A DNA stretch of 64,000 bases from CAYLPJ01 sp964385465. GTDB lineage: Bacteria; Planctomycetota; Phycisphaerae; SM23-33. The notes beneath the pieces are model-generated. The model saw only the letters and a program-made list of their open reading frames with translations, did not search any database and was not told the origin of the DNA. Location of the stretch: positions 14,373 to 78,372 of the forward strand of contig CAYLPJ010000026.1 in assembly GCA_964385465.1 (NCBI GenBank). The letters are read 5' to 3'. Positions 24,772 to 33,800 of this stretch are shown piece by piece. The first letter of the stretch is position 1; each line of letters begins with the position of its first letter. A program made the translations under genes and the position numbers.

Positions 24772-27624
24772 TCAGTCTCCCTCGATGACGGTGTACAGGG
24801 CATTGGCGGGCAGCGTGACGTGCACCTTGCCGCCCTTCCGCTCGACCTTGACCTCCGCGTCGGTGGGCAGGCCGTTGGTGTCCAGGGCGGTGGCCTTGTC
24901 CAGCGACGGGTTGGCGATCACCACGTCGGCGTCGATGTTCTCGACCAGGACGGGGTCCCCGCCCTTGCGGAGGATCTGGAAGCCGTCGTGCTTGCTGCCG
25001 TCGGCCTCGATCACCCGCTCGCGGGCGATCCACCCCGCCGGGCGGGCGACCGTGCCGGCCTGGACGAGCACCTTGCGGGATTCGGCCAGCGGGCGGTCGT
25101 CCAGGGGGACCACCGTGATCGAGCCATAGCCATTCCGCCCCCGAAGGGTCACGTCCTTCAGGGCGATGGTCGGCTGCTCGGCGAGGAAGCCGGCGGCGGC
25201 CTGGCATTTCGGGGCGTTGACGGTGTAGATGCCCTTGCCGTAATCCAGGCGGATCTGCCCGGTCGCGCTGGTGAGGATCTTGTTGTCTTTGTCGATCAGC
25301 TTGTCGAGCTTCTTCGAGACGCGGTTGTTCCTGGCGCTGCCCCCGTAGCGGACCTGCACCTTGCCCACGCACAACGCCAGCGGGTCCACCGGCGTCTGGA
25401 CCGCCGACTCGACGGGCATCTCGCCCTTGTCGCGGTTGACGTCATACACGGCCGTCTCGGCGATCAGCGGGATCTTCTGCCCGTAGATGTCCTTCAGCGC
25501 GCGTTCCTCATAGACGACGGGCTCCTCGCATTCGGCGATGTAACCCTTGCGGAACGCCAGGGCGGTCGCGGGGAACAGGCCCATCTGCATCGGCTGGTTG
25601 TACGACCACTTGCCGTCGTGCGCCCCCCACTCCCCGCCGCCGGAGGCGAACCAGTAAAAGGAGTCCACGCCCGTCAGCGACATTTGCCCGGCCACCACCA
25701 GCGGGGCCTCGGCCTTGTAGAGGTTCGGCGGGACCCAGAGGCTCTCGAAGATCATCATGGGCCGCCCGACCGGCTGCTTGAGGTTCATGGGCAGGAAGTA
25801 GGGGCGCTTCAGCGCCGACCAGTTGCTGTAGCTCTGCTGGGTGAGGATCTGCCAGCCGGTGTTGATGCCCTTGTGCAGCGCCCCGTAGTAGGCGTTCTTG
25901 CCGATGACCTGGTTGGCCGTGTAGCTGTACCGCTCGGCATCGTCGCAGATCACCGGGTCCACGGTCTTCCAGTTGCCCGCGTTGATCAGTTGCTTGCAGC
26001 CCAACTCCTCGCGGAGGTAGTGCTCCATCTCCGCGTTGAACGTCCGCATCAGCTCGGTGTAGAACTCGAGCTGGTCGTCCAGGCGGTTGCGGGTCTTCTC
26101 GTCCCACCGACCGGCGCGGACCTTGGCGTCCAGCGTGTGGAACCACATCTGGAGCATCCCGGCCGTGCCCTTCTCCACACTGTCCTCCCCGCGGAGGTCC
26201 CAACCGGACTCGTACGTGCGGTAACGCTTGAAGGCCTTCTCCAGCGAGCCGTACTTCTTCTTGAGGAAGTCCCCGAACATCCGCAGCAACTGCCGGCGCG
26301 GCTCGCCCTTGATGCTCGACTCGGTGTAGAACAACAGCGAGTCCTCGTTCTGGAGCTGGATGATCCCCACCGCCGGGTCGTCCTTCAGCGGGATGCCCGT
26401 GTAGGGGTTGGGCTCGGTGTACAGCCGCTTGAGCCACTGCTTGTACATCTCCTGGACGGGCTCGTAGAAGAAGACCAGCCCGGCGAGGCTGCCGCCCTTG
26501 AAGCCCAGGTCCCAGCCTTCCTCGTTGTCGGTGTGCGAGCCCCAGTACGGGCTGATGGTGGAGTAGATGCCGGCCTTCTTGTACGCGGCCACCATGTACC
26601 ACGCGCCGTGGAGGTCGGTGAGGTTGATGTCGTCGCGGGAGACGGGCGGGTCGTTGCGCCGGCGTTTGGGGGGCAGGTGGCCGTGAAAGCGAACCATGTT
26701 GATGCCGCGCTTGGCCTGCCAGCGGGCGTCGTGAGCGACGCGCTCTCGCTCGTCGGGGCCGACGACGAGCCCGCCGTCCTTGAAGGGGATCCGCCAGGCG
26801 TAGGTCGAGCCGGACCATATGCGGATCGGCTTGCCGTCCCCGCGGACGATGCTCTCGCCGTCCTCGCTGAGGCGGAGGAACCCATGCTCGCCGGCGACCT
26901 CCTCGTTGAGGCGCCGCAGGTCGATCGGCGAGTCCTCGAACGTGTCCCGCGTCCGCGGGAACGCCCAGGCCTTCTTGGGGTCCAGCTCGGGGGCCGTCTC
27001 CACCCGCTCGCCCGGCTTGTAGTGCATCCGCGGTCGGAACTCGAAGCCCTTCCGCGCCAGCACGAAGCAGTCCATCGCGCCCCAGCCCTTCTTGTCCTTG
27101 CCGGGGTCGACGGCCACGCGGAGTGTGTGCTTGCCCTTGGCCAGCTCCAGCGACGGCCCCTTGACCCAGGCGAGCTTGTGGCGGTTGGAGCCGTCGTGGG
27201 AGACGTAGGTCGCATCAAAAATCCGCCGCTCGTGCTCCAGTGTGTTGCGGTGCTCCTTGTCGGCCTGCTGCCACTGCTTCATCGGCAGCTCCGCGAGGTC
27301 CGCGCCGTCGAGCGCCCAGCGGTAGCCGGTGCTCTGGGTGTTCAGCCGCAGCCACAGCCGGTAGGTCCCCCCGGCAGGGACGGTGAAGGGCACGACCACG
27401 TAGCCGGAGCTCATCGACGGCTCGTCGAAGCTGTGCCACCAGTCCCCCCCCGACAGCGACGTCTCGCGGTCGACCGGATCGTACCAGTCGTTGGAATGCT
27501 CGACCTTCTTCGTGCCGCTCTCGGCCTCGACCCAGACATACGCCGGCTCGGCCCCAGCCGTCAGAGGGGTCGCCAGAACGCACGCCAGAACGCACGCCGC
27601 AAGTATTGTGAGCTTCTCTTTCAT
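24772..27624 (-). CDS. Large secreted glycosidase-like protein with TIM barrel (950 aa)
   Basis: A signal peptide (about 1-26) is followed by a carbohydrate-binding-like beta-sandwich (about 27-200, typical SSGYVVVPFTVPAGGTYRLWLRLN-type features) and a clan GH-A-like barrel (about 220-700). Candidate acid/base is Glu427 in IIQLQNEDS and candidate nucleophile Glu627 in MMIFESLWVPPN, both preceded by beta-strand-like hydrophobics as in GH5/GH2-type enzymes. A C-terminal beta domain with an Ig-like character ends the protein. I cannot assign a GH family. AAGGA is 7 nt before the ATG. It forms a two-gene operon with the TPR protein. Confidence 0.75.
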   Translation of the reverse strand: MKEKLTILAACVLACVLATPLTAGAEPAYVWVEAESGTKKVEHSNDWYDPVDRETSLSGGDWWHSFDEPSMSSGYVVVPFTVPAGGTYRLWLRLNTQSTGYRWALDGADLAELPMKQWQQADKEHRNTLEHERRIFDATYVSHDGSNRHKLAWVKGPSLELAKGKHTLRVAVDPGKDKKGWGAMDCFVLARKGFEFRPRMHYKPGERVETAPELDPKKAWAFPRTRDTFEDSPIDLRRLNEEVAGEHGFLRLSEDGESIVRGDGKPIRIWSGSTYAWRIPFKDGGLVVGPDERERVAHDARWQAKRGINMVRFHGHLPPKRRRNDPPVSRDDINLTDLHGAWYMVAAYKKAGIYSTISPYWGSHTDNEEGWDLGFKGGSLAGLVFFYEPVQEMYKQWLKRLYTEPNPYTGIPLKDDPAVGIIQLQNEDSLLFYTESSIKGEPRRQLLRMFGDFLKKKYGSLEKAFKRYRTYESGWDLRGEDSVEKGTAGMLQMWFHTLDAKVRAGRWDEKTRNRLDDQLEFYTELMRTFNAEMEHYLREELGCKQLINAGNWKTVDPVICDDAERYSYTANQVIGKNAYYGALHKGINTGWQILTQQSYSNWSALKRPYFLPMNLKQPVGRPMMIFESLWVPPNLYKAEAPLVVAGQMSLTGVDSFYWFASGGGEWGAHDGKWSYNQPMQMGLFPATALAFRKGYIAECEEPVVYEERALKDIYGQKIPLIAETAVYDVNRDKGEMPVESAVQTPVDPLALCVGKVQVRYGGSARNNRVSKKLDKLIDKDNKILTSATGQIRLDYGKGIYTVNAPKCQAAAGFLAEQPTIALKDVTLRGRNGYGSITVVPLDDRPLAESRKVLVQAGTVARPAGWIARERVIEADGSKHDGFQILRKGGDPVLVENIDADVVIANPSLDKATALDTNGLPTDAEVKVERKGGKVHVTLPANALYTVIEGD

Positions 27625-27718
27625 GCCGTTTCCTTCGCGTGGGAAGTACGTTCGCTACCAGTCCAGCCGACCTCCGGAGTATACCCCGCCCCCCATCCCT
27701 GTTGAAGCCGGGGCTGAA

Positions 27719-28915
27719 TCAGTGCGCGGCGGACGTCGCGGTGCGTTCGGCGAGAGCCGCGAGGGCTTCGGCGGCGGTACGGACGTGGGGCTCGGTGGTG
27801 AACGGGCCGAAGCTGAAACGACAGGTGCCCGTCGGGTGCGTGCCGATCGTCTCGTGAGCCAACGGCGCGCAGTGCACGCCGGGGCGGGTGAGCAGGCCGA
27901 ACTCGGCCTCCAGCCGCCCGGCCAACTCGCCGGGGGCCAGGCCGGCGACGTTGACGCTGAAGACCCCCGCGCGGTCGGCAAGGTCGCGCGGGCCGTAGAC
28001 GGTGAGATTCTCCACGCCGTCGGTCAGCTCAAGGAACAGCCGGCAGAGCTTCTCGTCGTGGCTGCGGACGGTCTCGACGCCCCGCCGCAGCAGCCAGGCG
28101 ACGCCCTCGCCCAAGCCGGCCAGGCCGATGGCGTTGTGCGAGCCGATCTCGTACTTGTCCGGCATGGTCGCGGGCTGGACGGCCTGTTCGCTGATCGTCC
28201 CCGTGCCGCCCTCCTTCATCGTCGGCAGGCGGTCCTCCATGCCCGGTCGGATGTACAGCACGCCGGTGCCCAGGGGCCCCAACAGGCCCTTGTGCCCGGG
28301 GAAGGCGACGAAATCGGCCCCGAGCGCCTGGACGTCCAGGGGCACGTGTCCGGCGGACTGGGCGGCGTCGATGACGCAGGGCACGCCGGCCTCGCGGGCG
28401 ATCGCCGCGACCGCCGCGATCGGCTGCATCGTGCCCGTGACGTTCGAGACGTGCACGCAGGCGACCAGGCGCGTCGTCGGGCGGATGGCCCGGCGGATGT
28501 CGTCTGGGTCCACCAGGCCGGTCCGGGAGTCGCAGGGAACGAACTCCGGCTCGAGACCGGTCTGGGCGGCCAGGGCATTCAGCGGCCGGAGAATGGAGTT
28601 GTGCTCCATCGCCGTGGCAACGGCGTGGGTGCCCGGGGAGGCGGAGTTCAGCAGTCCCCGAACGGCGACCGCCAGGGCCTCCGAGCAGTTCATGGCGAAG
28701 ACGACCCGCCGGGGGGACTCTGCCCCGATCAGCGAGGCCACGCCGGCGCGGCAGTCGGCGAGGATTCCCTCGCAGGCCTTGGCCTCGGCGTACGCCCCCC
28801 TGCCGGCCGAGGCGCCGCACGTCTGTGCGAAGGCCACCATTGCCTCGGTCACCGACCCCGGCTTGGGGAAGCTGGTGGCCGAGTTGTCCATGTAGATCCG
28901 CTGCGGGGCGCTCAT
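27719..28915 (-). CDS. Class V aminotransferase, cysteine desulfurase family protein (398 aa)
   Basis: Starts with YMDNSATSFPKPG, the usual opening of the NifS-like TIGR01977-type family. PLP residues are Asp183 (VIDAAQSAGH) and the Schiff-base Lys209 (FPGHKGLLGP). A cysteine in RPGVHCAPLAH at about residue 357 matches the reactive-cysteine loop of this group. It may mobilise sulfur or act as a lyase; the group is not well characterised. It lies 48 bp after a lipoprotein gene in a minus-strand run that begins with argD. Confidence 0.88.
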   Translation of the reverse strand: MSAPQRIYMDNSATSFPKPGSVTEAMVAFAQTCGASAGRGAYAEAKACEGILADCRAGVASLIGAESPRRVVFAMNCSEALAVAVRGLLNSASPGTHAVATAMEHNSILRPLNALAAQTGLEPEFVPCDSRTGLVDPDDIRRAIRPTTRLVACVHVSNVTGTMQPIAAVAAIAREAGVPCVIDAAQSAGHVPLDVQALGADFVAFPGHKGLLGPLGTGVLYIRPGMEDRLPTMKEGGTGTISEQAVQPATMPDKYEIGSHNAIGLAGLGEGVAWLLRRGVETVRSHDEKLCRLFLELTDGVENLTVYGPRDLADRAGVFSVNVAGLAPGELAGRLEAEFGLLTRPGVHCAPLAHETIGTHPTGTCRFSFGPFTTEPHVRTAAEALAALAERTATSAAH

Positions 28916-28963
28916 CCCGACATCGTACGAACGGGGCCAGGGCGTTTCAACCGCCCGCGGCGT

Positions 28964-29848
28964 TCACTTTGCCTCGGCCATGCGGGACAGCTCCAGGCGG
29001 ACGTGGCCTTCGCCCATGTTGGTGAGGCTGCCGGAAACCCGCCACGCCGTTTCGGCCGGCTCGAAAAGGCCGGAGAGCAGGTTCCACTCGCCGTCTTTCG
29101 GGACGTCGGCGGTGATGATCCGGCTCCACGTGTGCCTCCCGCCGGCGCGCCCCGGCAAGGCGCGGGCGACCTCCCCCACGGCCTCGCCGAACCGCAGCTC
29201 GCGCCAGATCAGCATGTCGGCGTGCTCGGCGTCGGGGACGTCGAGGCCCTCAAGGAGGATCTCGGCGATGAGGACCAGGTCGGCGGGCGTGGAGGGCAGC
29301 TCGCCGGCTGGCGCGGTCAGCCGGGCCTGCCGGCGGCGGTTGAGCCGCTGGAGCAGCCAGTCGGTCACGCCGTCCCAGTTGCGGGGCATGGCGGGATAGG
29401 GAGCGCCCTCGACGCCGGCGGCGCGGGCGAGGGCGAGAAGATCGGCGTCCGGCCCGCCGCCGGCCGTGCCGCCGACCGGCGCGGGAAGGCGAGCGTCCAG
29501 CACGAAGCCGATCTCGCGTACGCCGCCGTCACCGAGCATGCCGCCTTCGGCCACGGTTCGCAGCGCGTGGCGGGCGACAACGCGGCCGTTGCGGTCGACG
29601 ACCGCGCGGACGGTCTCGACCTTCGTCTCGCCGGCCAGCCAGTCTCGCTCGGCGGCCCGGACACCCACACCGAGGGGATGGGCGGTGACCTCGCCCCGGA
29701 GGTTCTCCGGCACGGGCGAGCCGAGGCGGATGTCGGCCGGGCCGGCGGAGGCGAGTTCCGTCTCGCCGTTGCCGCAGCCGGGGGCGGTCGCGGCCAGGAA
29801 GGCAAGCGCAAGCCGGCCGGCGAGGCAACCGATGCATCGCGTGGTCAT
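28964..29848 (-). CDS. Putative lipoprotein of unknown function (294 aa)
   Basis: The N-terminus has a signal peptide ending in a lipobox-like ATAPGCGN, so lipidation at Cys25 is likely. The body is mixed alpha/beta with a helical segment (YPAMPRNWDGVTDWLLQRLN) and a C-terminal strand-rich segment, and gives no family recognition. AAGGGGA sits 6 nt before the ATG. It is sandwiched between argD (21 bp upstream) and the class V aminotransferase gene (48 bp downstream), but nothing in it suggests a role in amino-acid metabolism. Confidence 0.65.
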   Translation of the reverse strand: MTTRCIGCLAGRLALAFLAATAPGCGNGETELASAGPADIRLGSPVPENLRGEVTAHPLGVGVRAAERDWLAGETKVETVRAVVDRNGRVVARHALRTVAEGGMLGDGGVREIGFVLDARLPAPVGGTAGGGPDADLLALARAAGVEGAPYPAMPRNWDGVTDWLLQRLNRRRQARLTAPAGELPSTPADLVLIAEILLEGLDVPDAEHADMLIWRELRFGEAVGEVARALPGRAGGRHTWSRIITADVPKDGEWNLLSGLFEPAETAWRVSGSLTNMGEGHVRLELSRMAEAK

Positions 29849-29869
29849 GTCGGTCCCCTTCGTATGGGG

Positions 29870-31042
29870 TCAGTCGCGGAGGATGTCGATCAGCAGTTCG
29901 AGCCCGCGGTCGAGCGTCTCGTCGTCGATGACCAGCGGCGGGGCCAGGCGAATGACGTCCGTCTGGGCGTAGCAGAGGAACATCCCGCGGTCGAGGGCTT
30001 CGAGGAACACATCCCGCGCGGGCTTGTCCACCTGCATGCCCACCAGCAGGCCCTTGCCCCGGACCTCCTTCACGCAGGCGATGTCCGCCTCGCGGATCGC
30101 CGAGACCACCTTCTCGCCCTTGACCACCGCTCGGTCGACGAGGCCCTCGTCCTCGATGAGCTTCATCGCCGCCGCCCCGGCCGCGGCGCAGACCGGCATG
30201 CCGCCCATGGTGCAGCCGTGGCTGCCGGGGCCGAGAACGTCGGCGTACTTGGGCGAAGCCACGCACGCCCCGACCGGCAGGCCGCCGCCGACGGCCTTGG
30301 CGAGGGTCATCACGTCCGGCGTGATGCCGTAGTGCTGATAGGCGAACCACTTGCCCGTCCGGGCCGGGCCGGTCCATACCTCGTCGCAGACCAGCAGCAG
30401 CCCGCGGTCGTCGCAGAGCTTGCGCAGGCCCTGCATGAACCCCGCCGAGGGCACGTTCACGCCGCCCTCGGCCTGGATGGGCTCGATGAAGACCCCGGCC
30501 GTCTCGTCGTCGACGGCCTCGGCGACGGCGTCGAGGTCGCCGTAGGGCACCTTGACGTTGCCGTCCAGCATCGGCTCGAAGCCCTGCTGGTACTTGCCCG
30601 GCGTCAGGGACAGCGCGCCCATGGTCCGCCCGTGGAAGCATCGCTCGAAGGAGAGGACCTTGTATCGCCCCTCCCCGGCGGCGCGGCGGACGAGCTTCAG
30701 CGCGGCCTCGTTGGCCTCCCCGCCGCTGTGGCAGTAGAACACCTTGCCCCCGAAGGCGTGCCCGGTGATCCGCCGGGCGAGGTCCACCTGCGGCTCGTTG
30801 GTGAAGAAGTTCCCGTGGCAGTGCAAGCGGTGGAGCTGGGCGGTGACGGCCTCGTTGATCGCGGGGTGACAGTGCCCGACCACCCCCGCGCCGCCGAAGC
30901 CGGCGAACAGGTCGATGTACTCCTTGCCGTCGGCGTCCCAGATCCTCGCCCCCTCGCCGCGGACCATCGCCCGCAGCCGGGGGCCGTAGTTGGGGATGAT
31001 CCGTTCCGCCGTCGCGTCGAGAATCTCCGCCTGTGTCGCCAT
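29870..31042 (-). CDS. argD: Class III aminotransferase, acetylornithine/ornithine type (390 aa)
   Basis: PLP fold-type I, class III. Visible landmarks are GHCHPAINEAV, the cofactor loop HSGGEANEAALK, the Glu/Asp pair IEPIQAEGG and CDEVWTG, and the Schiff-base Lys249 in TLAKAVGGGLPVG. Length matches acetylornithine aminotransferase, which converts N-acetylglutamate semialdehyde to acetylornithine; related enzymes act on ornithine, 4-aminobutyrate or other omega-amines. No other arginine genes are adjacent, so the symbol is a best guess. AGGAG is 9 nt before the ATG. Confidence 0.8.
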   Translation of the reverse strand: MATQAEILDATAERIIPNYGPRLRAMVRGEGARIWDADGKEYIDLFAGFGGAGVVGHCHPAINEAVTAQLHRLHCHGNFFTNEPQVDLARRITGHAFGGKVFYCHSGGEANEAALKLVRRAAGEGRYKVLSFERCFHGRTMGALSLTPGKYQQGFEPMLDGNVKVPYGDLDAVAEAVDDETAGVFIEPIQAEGGVNVPSAGFMQGLRKLCDDRGLLLVCDEVWTGPARTGKWFAYQHYGITPDVMTLAKAVGGGLPVGACVASPKYADVLGPGSHGCTMGGMPVCAAAGAAAMKLIEDEGLVDRAVVKGEKVVSAIREADIACVKEVRGKGLLVGMQVDKPARDVFLEALDRGMFLCYAQTDVIRLAPPLVIDDETLDRGLELLIDILRD

Positions 31043-31257
31043 GGTCGCACTCTCCTGTGGGTACGGGCGCCGGCGGTTCCGGCCGGCACGGCGATGCCTT
31101 TGTAGGTCATTGCCACCGACCGGTCAAGCATCGCAGCGCGCACGACGCGGGGCGCGGTGCCGATCAGGATCCGTGGAGGGACGGTCCGCCCCGGTGGCCG
31201 GGGAAGGCCCCGGACGGATTACGTACCCCCGGCCCCCCCGCGGGCGGCCTGGCCTTC

Positions 31258-31977
31258 TCAGCGGCGCCGGCGGAGGCAGGTGCCGGCCAGGCCCACGCCC
31301 AGCAGCAGAAGGGTGGTCGGTTCGGGCGTGAGGGTGAAGTTGTCGAACGACGCGGCATCGTTGACCGTCGCCAGGGCCACCTTGCCGCTGAGGCCCACCA
31401 GCGAGGAGTCGGTCGTGCTGAGCACGGAGCTGCCGTCTACGATGACCGATATGGCCCCGGTGTCGGCATTGACGGACACCTCAGCCGAGTGCCACTGGGA
31501 CTTGCTGAAGCTGCCCATGTCCCCGCCGATCTGGCGGCGAGTGTCGTCGACGACGTCGAACGCTTCCGAGGCGCTGGCGTTGTAGTTGAAGACGACGTAG
31601 TGGTAGTCGTCCGGATTGAGCACGTCCAGGCCGAAGCCGAAGGCCGCGTCGGCGTAGTCGTTGTCCTCGTCGAGTCGGAAATCGAACGTGGCGGTGAAAC
31701 TCTCGACGACGGGGAAGGCCTCCACCCAGTAGCCCGGTGCGATCGTGTTGGGGTTGGTATCCCTCGTCGCCGGGTCCGTGTTGGTCTGCTTGAGCACGCC
31801 GGAATCGATGGTGTAGCTTGCCGGCGAACTGCCGGCGTTGTGCACGTCGCGAATCGTGAAGTCGTCGGCGCTGCCGTCTTCGAAGTCCTCATCGACCAGG
31901 AACGCGGCCGACGCGGGCACCGAAAGCGCAAGGACAACCGCGGCCAGAAGACAGGTAGCGCGTGTGGCAGTTACCAT
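31258..31977 (-). CDS. PEP-CTERM protein with LamG/concanavalin-like body (239 aa)
   Basis: Signal peptide about 1-24 (ending ASA). The body reads as an all-beta jelly-roll: DEDFEDGSADDFTI, SFTATFDFRLDEDNDYADAAFGFGL, SQWHSAEVSVNADTGAISVIVDG, SGKVALATVNDAASFDNFTL, the pattern of laminin-G/concanavalin-like sugar-binding domains. The C-terminus TPEPTTLLLLGVGLAGTCLRRRR is a standard PEP-CTERM tag. The leader around the RBS (TCTGGAGGGCTGTGAA) is almost the same as that of the gene at 9455-10267. A promoter and a palindrome lie just upstream. Confidence 0.88.
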   Translation of the reverse strand: MVTATRATCLLAAVVLALSVPASAAFLVDEDFEDGSADDFTIRDVHNAGSSPASYTIDSGVLKQTNTDPATRDTNPNTIAPGYWVEAFPVVESFTATFDFRLDEDNDYADAAFGFGLDVLNPDDYHYVVFNYNASASEAFDVVDDTRRQIGGDMGSFSKSQWHSAEVSVNADTGAISVIVDGSSVLSTTDSSLVGLSGKVALATVNDAASFDNFTLTPEPTTLLLLGVGLAGTCLRRRR

Positions 31978-32033
31978 TTCACAGCCCTCCAGAGGCCGGC
32001 TCCATGCCTCCCATACGGGAACCCTGATCTCTA

Positions 32034-32069
32034 TAACATGATGTTACCACGGAAGTACGCGTGCGTCAA
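32034..32069 (-). promoter_or_regulatory. Promoter with overlapping 13-bp palindrome upstream of a PEP-CTERM gene
   Basis: On the minus strand TTGACG (5/6) and TAACAT (4/6) are 17 nt apart. The -10 is half of a perfect palindrome TAACAT-G-ATGTTA (32034-32046), which lies where a repressor would block transcription. The predicted start is about 57 nt before the ATG. Confidence 0.5.
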
Positions 32070-32215
32070 GGGCAAGCCGTACCGTTCCTTGGGGCCGGGA
32101 GCACACGGCGAAAAGCGCGAAGGCGCTGCGAAGGAGAAGGGAAAGGGGACTCAATGGAAACAAGGCCGCGCGATGGGGGCGCGCGGCAGCGCGAGCAACG
32201 GGTTCGCCGGGCGGA

Positions 32216-32413
32216 TCAGGCCTCGACGAGTTCCTGCTGGACGTTCTCGGGGACGAAGTTGTTGACCGCGGCGATATAGCCGCGAATCGCCTCGTCCAGC
32301 CGCTCTCGGGCCTCTTCCCGGCTGGCGGCGCGGGTGCAGCAGCCCGGCAGCGACGGGCAGACGGCCAGGTAGCCGCCCTCCCCATCGTCCAGAATGCGTA
32401 TCGTGAGCTTCAT
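32216..32413 (-). CDS. HicB-like antitoxin-family protein, no HicA partner seen (65 aa)
   Basis: MKLTIRILDDGEGGYLAVCPSLPGC... is the typical beta1-beta2-turn of the HicB/UPF0150 partial RNase H fold, followed by the EEARERLDEAIRGYI helix. The C-terminal DNA-binding extension of full HicB is missing. AGGAG is 11 nt upstream of the ATG. I found no HicA-like dsRBD ORF with a catalytic His on either side, so it is a solitary HicB-domain protein or the remnant of a pair. Confidence 0.75.
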   Translation of the reverse strand: MKLTIRILDDGEGGYLAVCPSLPGCCTRAASREEARERLDEAIRGYIAAVNNFVPENVQQELVEA

Positions 32414-32788
32414 GGTACTCGGTGCTCCTATTCCCATCCGGTGCCTGTACGGTTGTTGCCATACATTGTAGGCTCGAAGCGGCACGCGAGGGCGGGCAAA
32501 GACCCGCAAGGCGCACATCGGCCCGCAAGGCGCACATCCGATTCGAGCGGACGCCGGGGGGACTTTGAGCCGCATACAGACCCCGGCTCAAGAGAACGGC
32601 CCCGTGGCTTCGATACGGACCCGACCGAAGAACTGCACGAACGAATGGGCGGTCGGGCATGCGGGACGTTTTCGCCCGGCGTCCTTGCCAAGCACATCCT
32701 TTCCCCTGCATGCTACCAGATCGCCGGGCGGGACGCAACGGGGTTTGCTGCGTATTTCAAAGCGAGATGATGCCGATTCACCGGGGCC
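32414..32788. other. Intergenic region, 375 bp, no gene recognised
   Basis: No convincing ORF or RNA. The only structure I see is the 19-bp direct repeat listed separately. Confidence 0.6.
32503..32540 (+). repeat. 19-bp direct repeat, two units
   Basis: CCCGCAAGGCGCACATC occurs twice head to tail (units 32503-32521 and 32522-32540), differing by one base near the end. A preceding GGGCAAAGAC gives partial similarity to a third unit. Confidence 0.6.
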
Positions 32789-33406
32789 CTACTCGTAGAC
32801 CACCACGTCCAGCCAGCGTGTCCCCCAGCGTCTGGCCCGTTCGTGCGAGCGGAAGAACACGTCCAGCCGGTAACCGCGGATGTCCCGCCCGCGGTCCAGC
32901 ACCGGCACCGGGGCCCCGCCGTAGTAGCCCGGCACCGACAGCCGGGTGTGGAACGGCAGGATCGACGTGTCCGCCGCCACGAAGGCCGAGCCGTTCGTCC
33001 GGATGCTCCTGCCACTGGCGGTCCTGCCGTCGCTGAACTTCCCGCAGCACCGCCGACAGGGGCAGTAGGCCGTCACTCTCATGCGGACGACACGCGTGCG
33101 AGGCTTCGGCGGCGGCTTCGGCGCCGCGGGCGCCGGACGGGCGGGCTCGTCGGCGGGCGCGCCGGCGATCGGGGCATCGTCGGCGGCATCGGCCGCCCAT
33201 CGGGTGGCGTGGTCGGCCAGGTCGGCCCCGGTGTAGCGGCTGAAGGCGTAGGCGCCGGCGGGGAGGTCGCGGATGACCGGCGCCGCCAGCCCGGTCGCCC
33301 CGGCGGTCGATCCGCCGCGGGAGGACCACGGCGTCGGCAGGGTACCCACCCACAGGGGCGTCACGGCCGCAAAGGCGGCGAAGACGGCGATTCGTCTGGC
33401 TCGCAT
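32789..33406 (-). CDS. 3D-domain protein, putative exported cell-wall hydrolase (205 aa)
   Basis: An N-terminal hydrophobic stretch (about 4-22) acts as signal or anchor. A Pro/Ala-rich linker leads to a 3D domain (PF06725) from about residue 108: MRVTAYCPC, CCGKFSDGRTASG, VPVLDRGRDIRGYRLDVFF and ARRWGTRWLDVVVY, with the three conserved aspartates of the double-psi barrel. The domain is shared with MltA-type lytic transglycosylases and Rpf/YabE-like proteins. The cysteines in CPC..CC fit a structural pair. The start at 33406 is favoured because a promoter at 33587-33614 would place longer starts upstream of the transcript. Confidence 0.8.
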   Translation of the reverse strand: MRARRIAVFAAFAAVTPLWVGTLPTPWSSRGGSTAGATGLAAPVIRDLPAGAYAFSRYTGADLADHATRWAADAADDAPIAGAPADEPARPAPAAPKPPPKPRTRVVRMRVTAYCPCRRCCGKFSDGRTASGRSIRTNGSAFVAADTSILPFHTRLSVPGYYGGAPVPVLDRGRDIRGYRLDVFFRSHERARRWGTRWLDVVVYE

Positions 33407-33800
33407 GGACACGGTGTCGGCATCCGTCGCCGGGGGGGCCTTGGGGCCCGTCGCGGCCTGGCTCGCCCGGTGCGGCTCCGCCGCGAGGCCGGGTCTGACG
33501 TTCCAAGGCCCGGATGCCGTTCCGGACCGTGCTCCATCGATCAGCCGGGTTCGCCCGAGGCACGATCGATCGCGCAAAGGGCGGGAATCATACAGACAGA
33601 TCGGCAACTGTCAAGTGCAAATACGCGGTTCGCCGGAAAAAGTTCGCTCTGCAAACCAACCGCGCAGCCCGGCGGAAGTTTCGGGATTCCCTGTACGGCA
33701 GTCAGGTACATCCTATATACTGAAGGCGATTCTCGACGGTCGTGCCCGGCTCGGCCGTCCCGGGTTTCGCCGTACGTCGCAGTAGCCTCGGAGTGCCGAC
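33407..33800. other. Divergent intergenic region, 394 bp
   Basis: Holds the minus-strand promoter at 33587-33614 and a TATATACT sequence at 33714-33721 that may be the -10 of the plus-strand gene at 33801, though no matching -35 is apparent. No gene recognised. Confidence 0.5.
33587..33614 (-). promoter_or_regulatory. Strong sigma-70 promoter ahead of the 3D-domain gene
   Basis: Perfect -35 TTGACA, 16-nt spacer and TATGAT (5/6) on the minus strand. This predicts a leader of about 175 nt before the ATG at 33406. Confidence 0.6.

Noticed and set aside
24088..31105. Two plus-strand open frames of about 1200 codons each (24088-27705 and 27491-31105)
   Set aside because: They lie opposite genes with clear domains on the minus strand and read as low-complexity Val/Ala/Arg/Gly/Asp sequence.
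32503..32540. Short CRISPR array
   Set aside because: Only two adjacent 19-bp units with no spacers and no cas genes in the window.
32414..32788. HicA toxin next to the HicB-like gene
   Set aside because: No ORF of 55-85 codons with HicA features on either strand.
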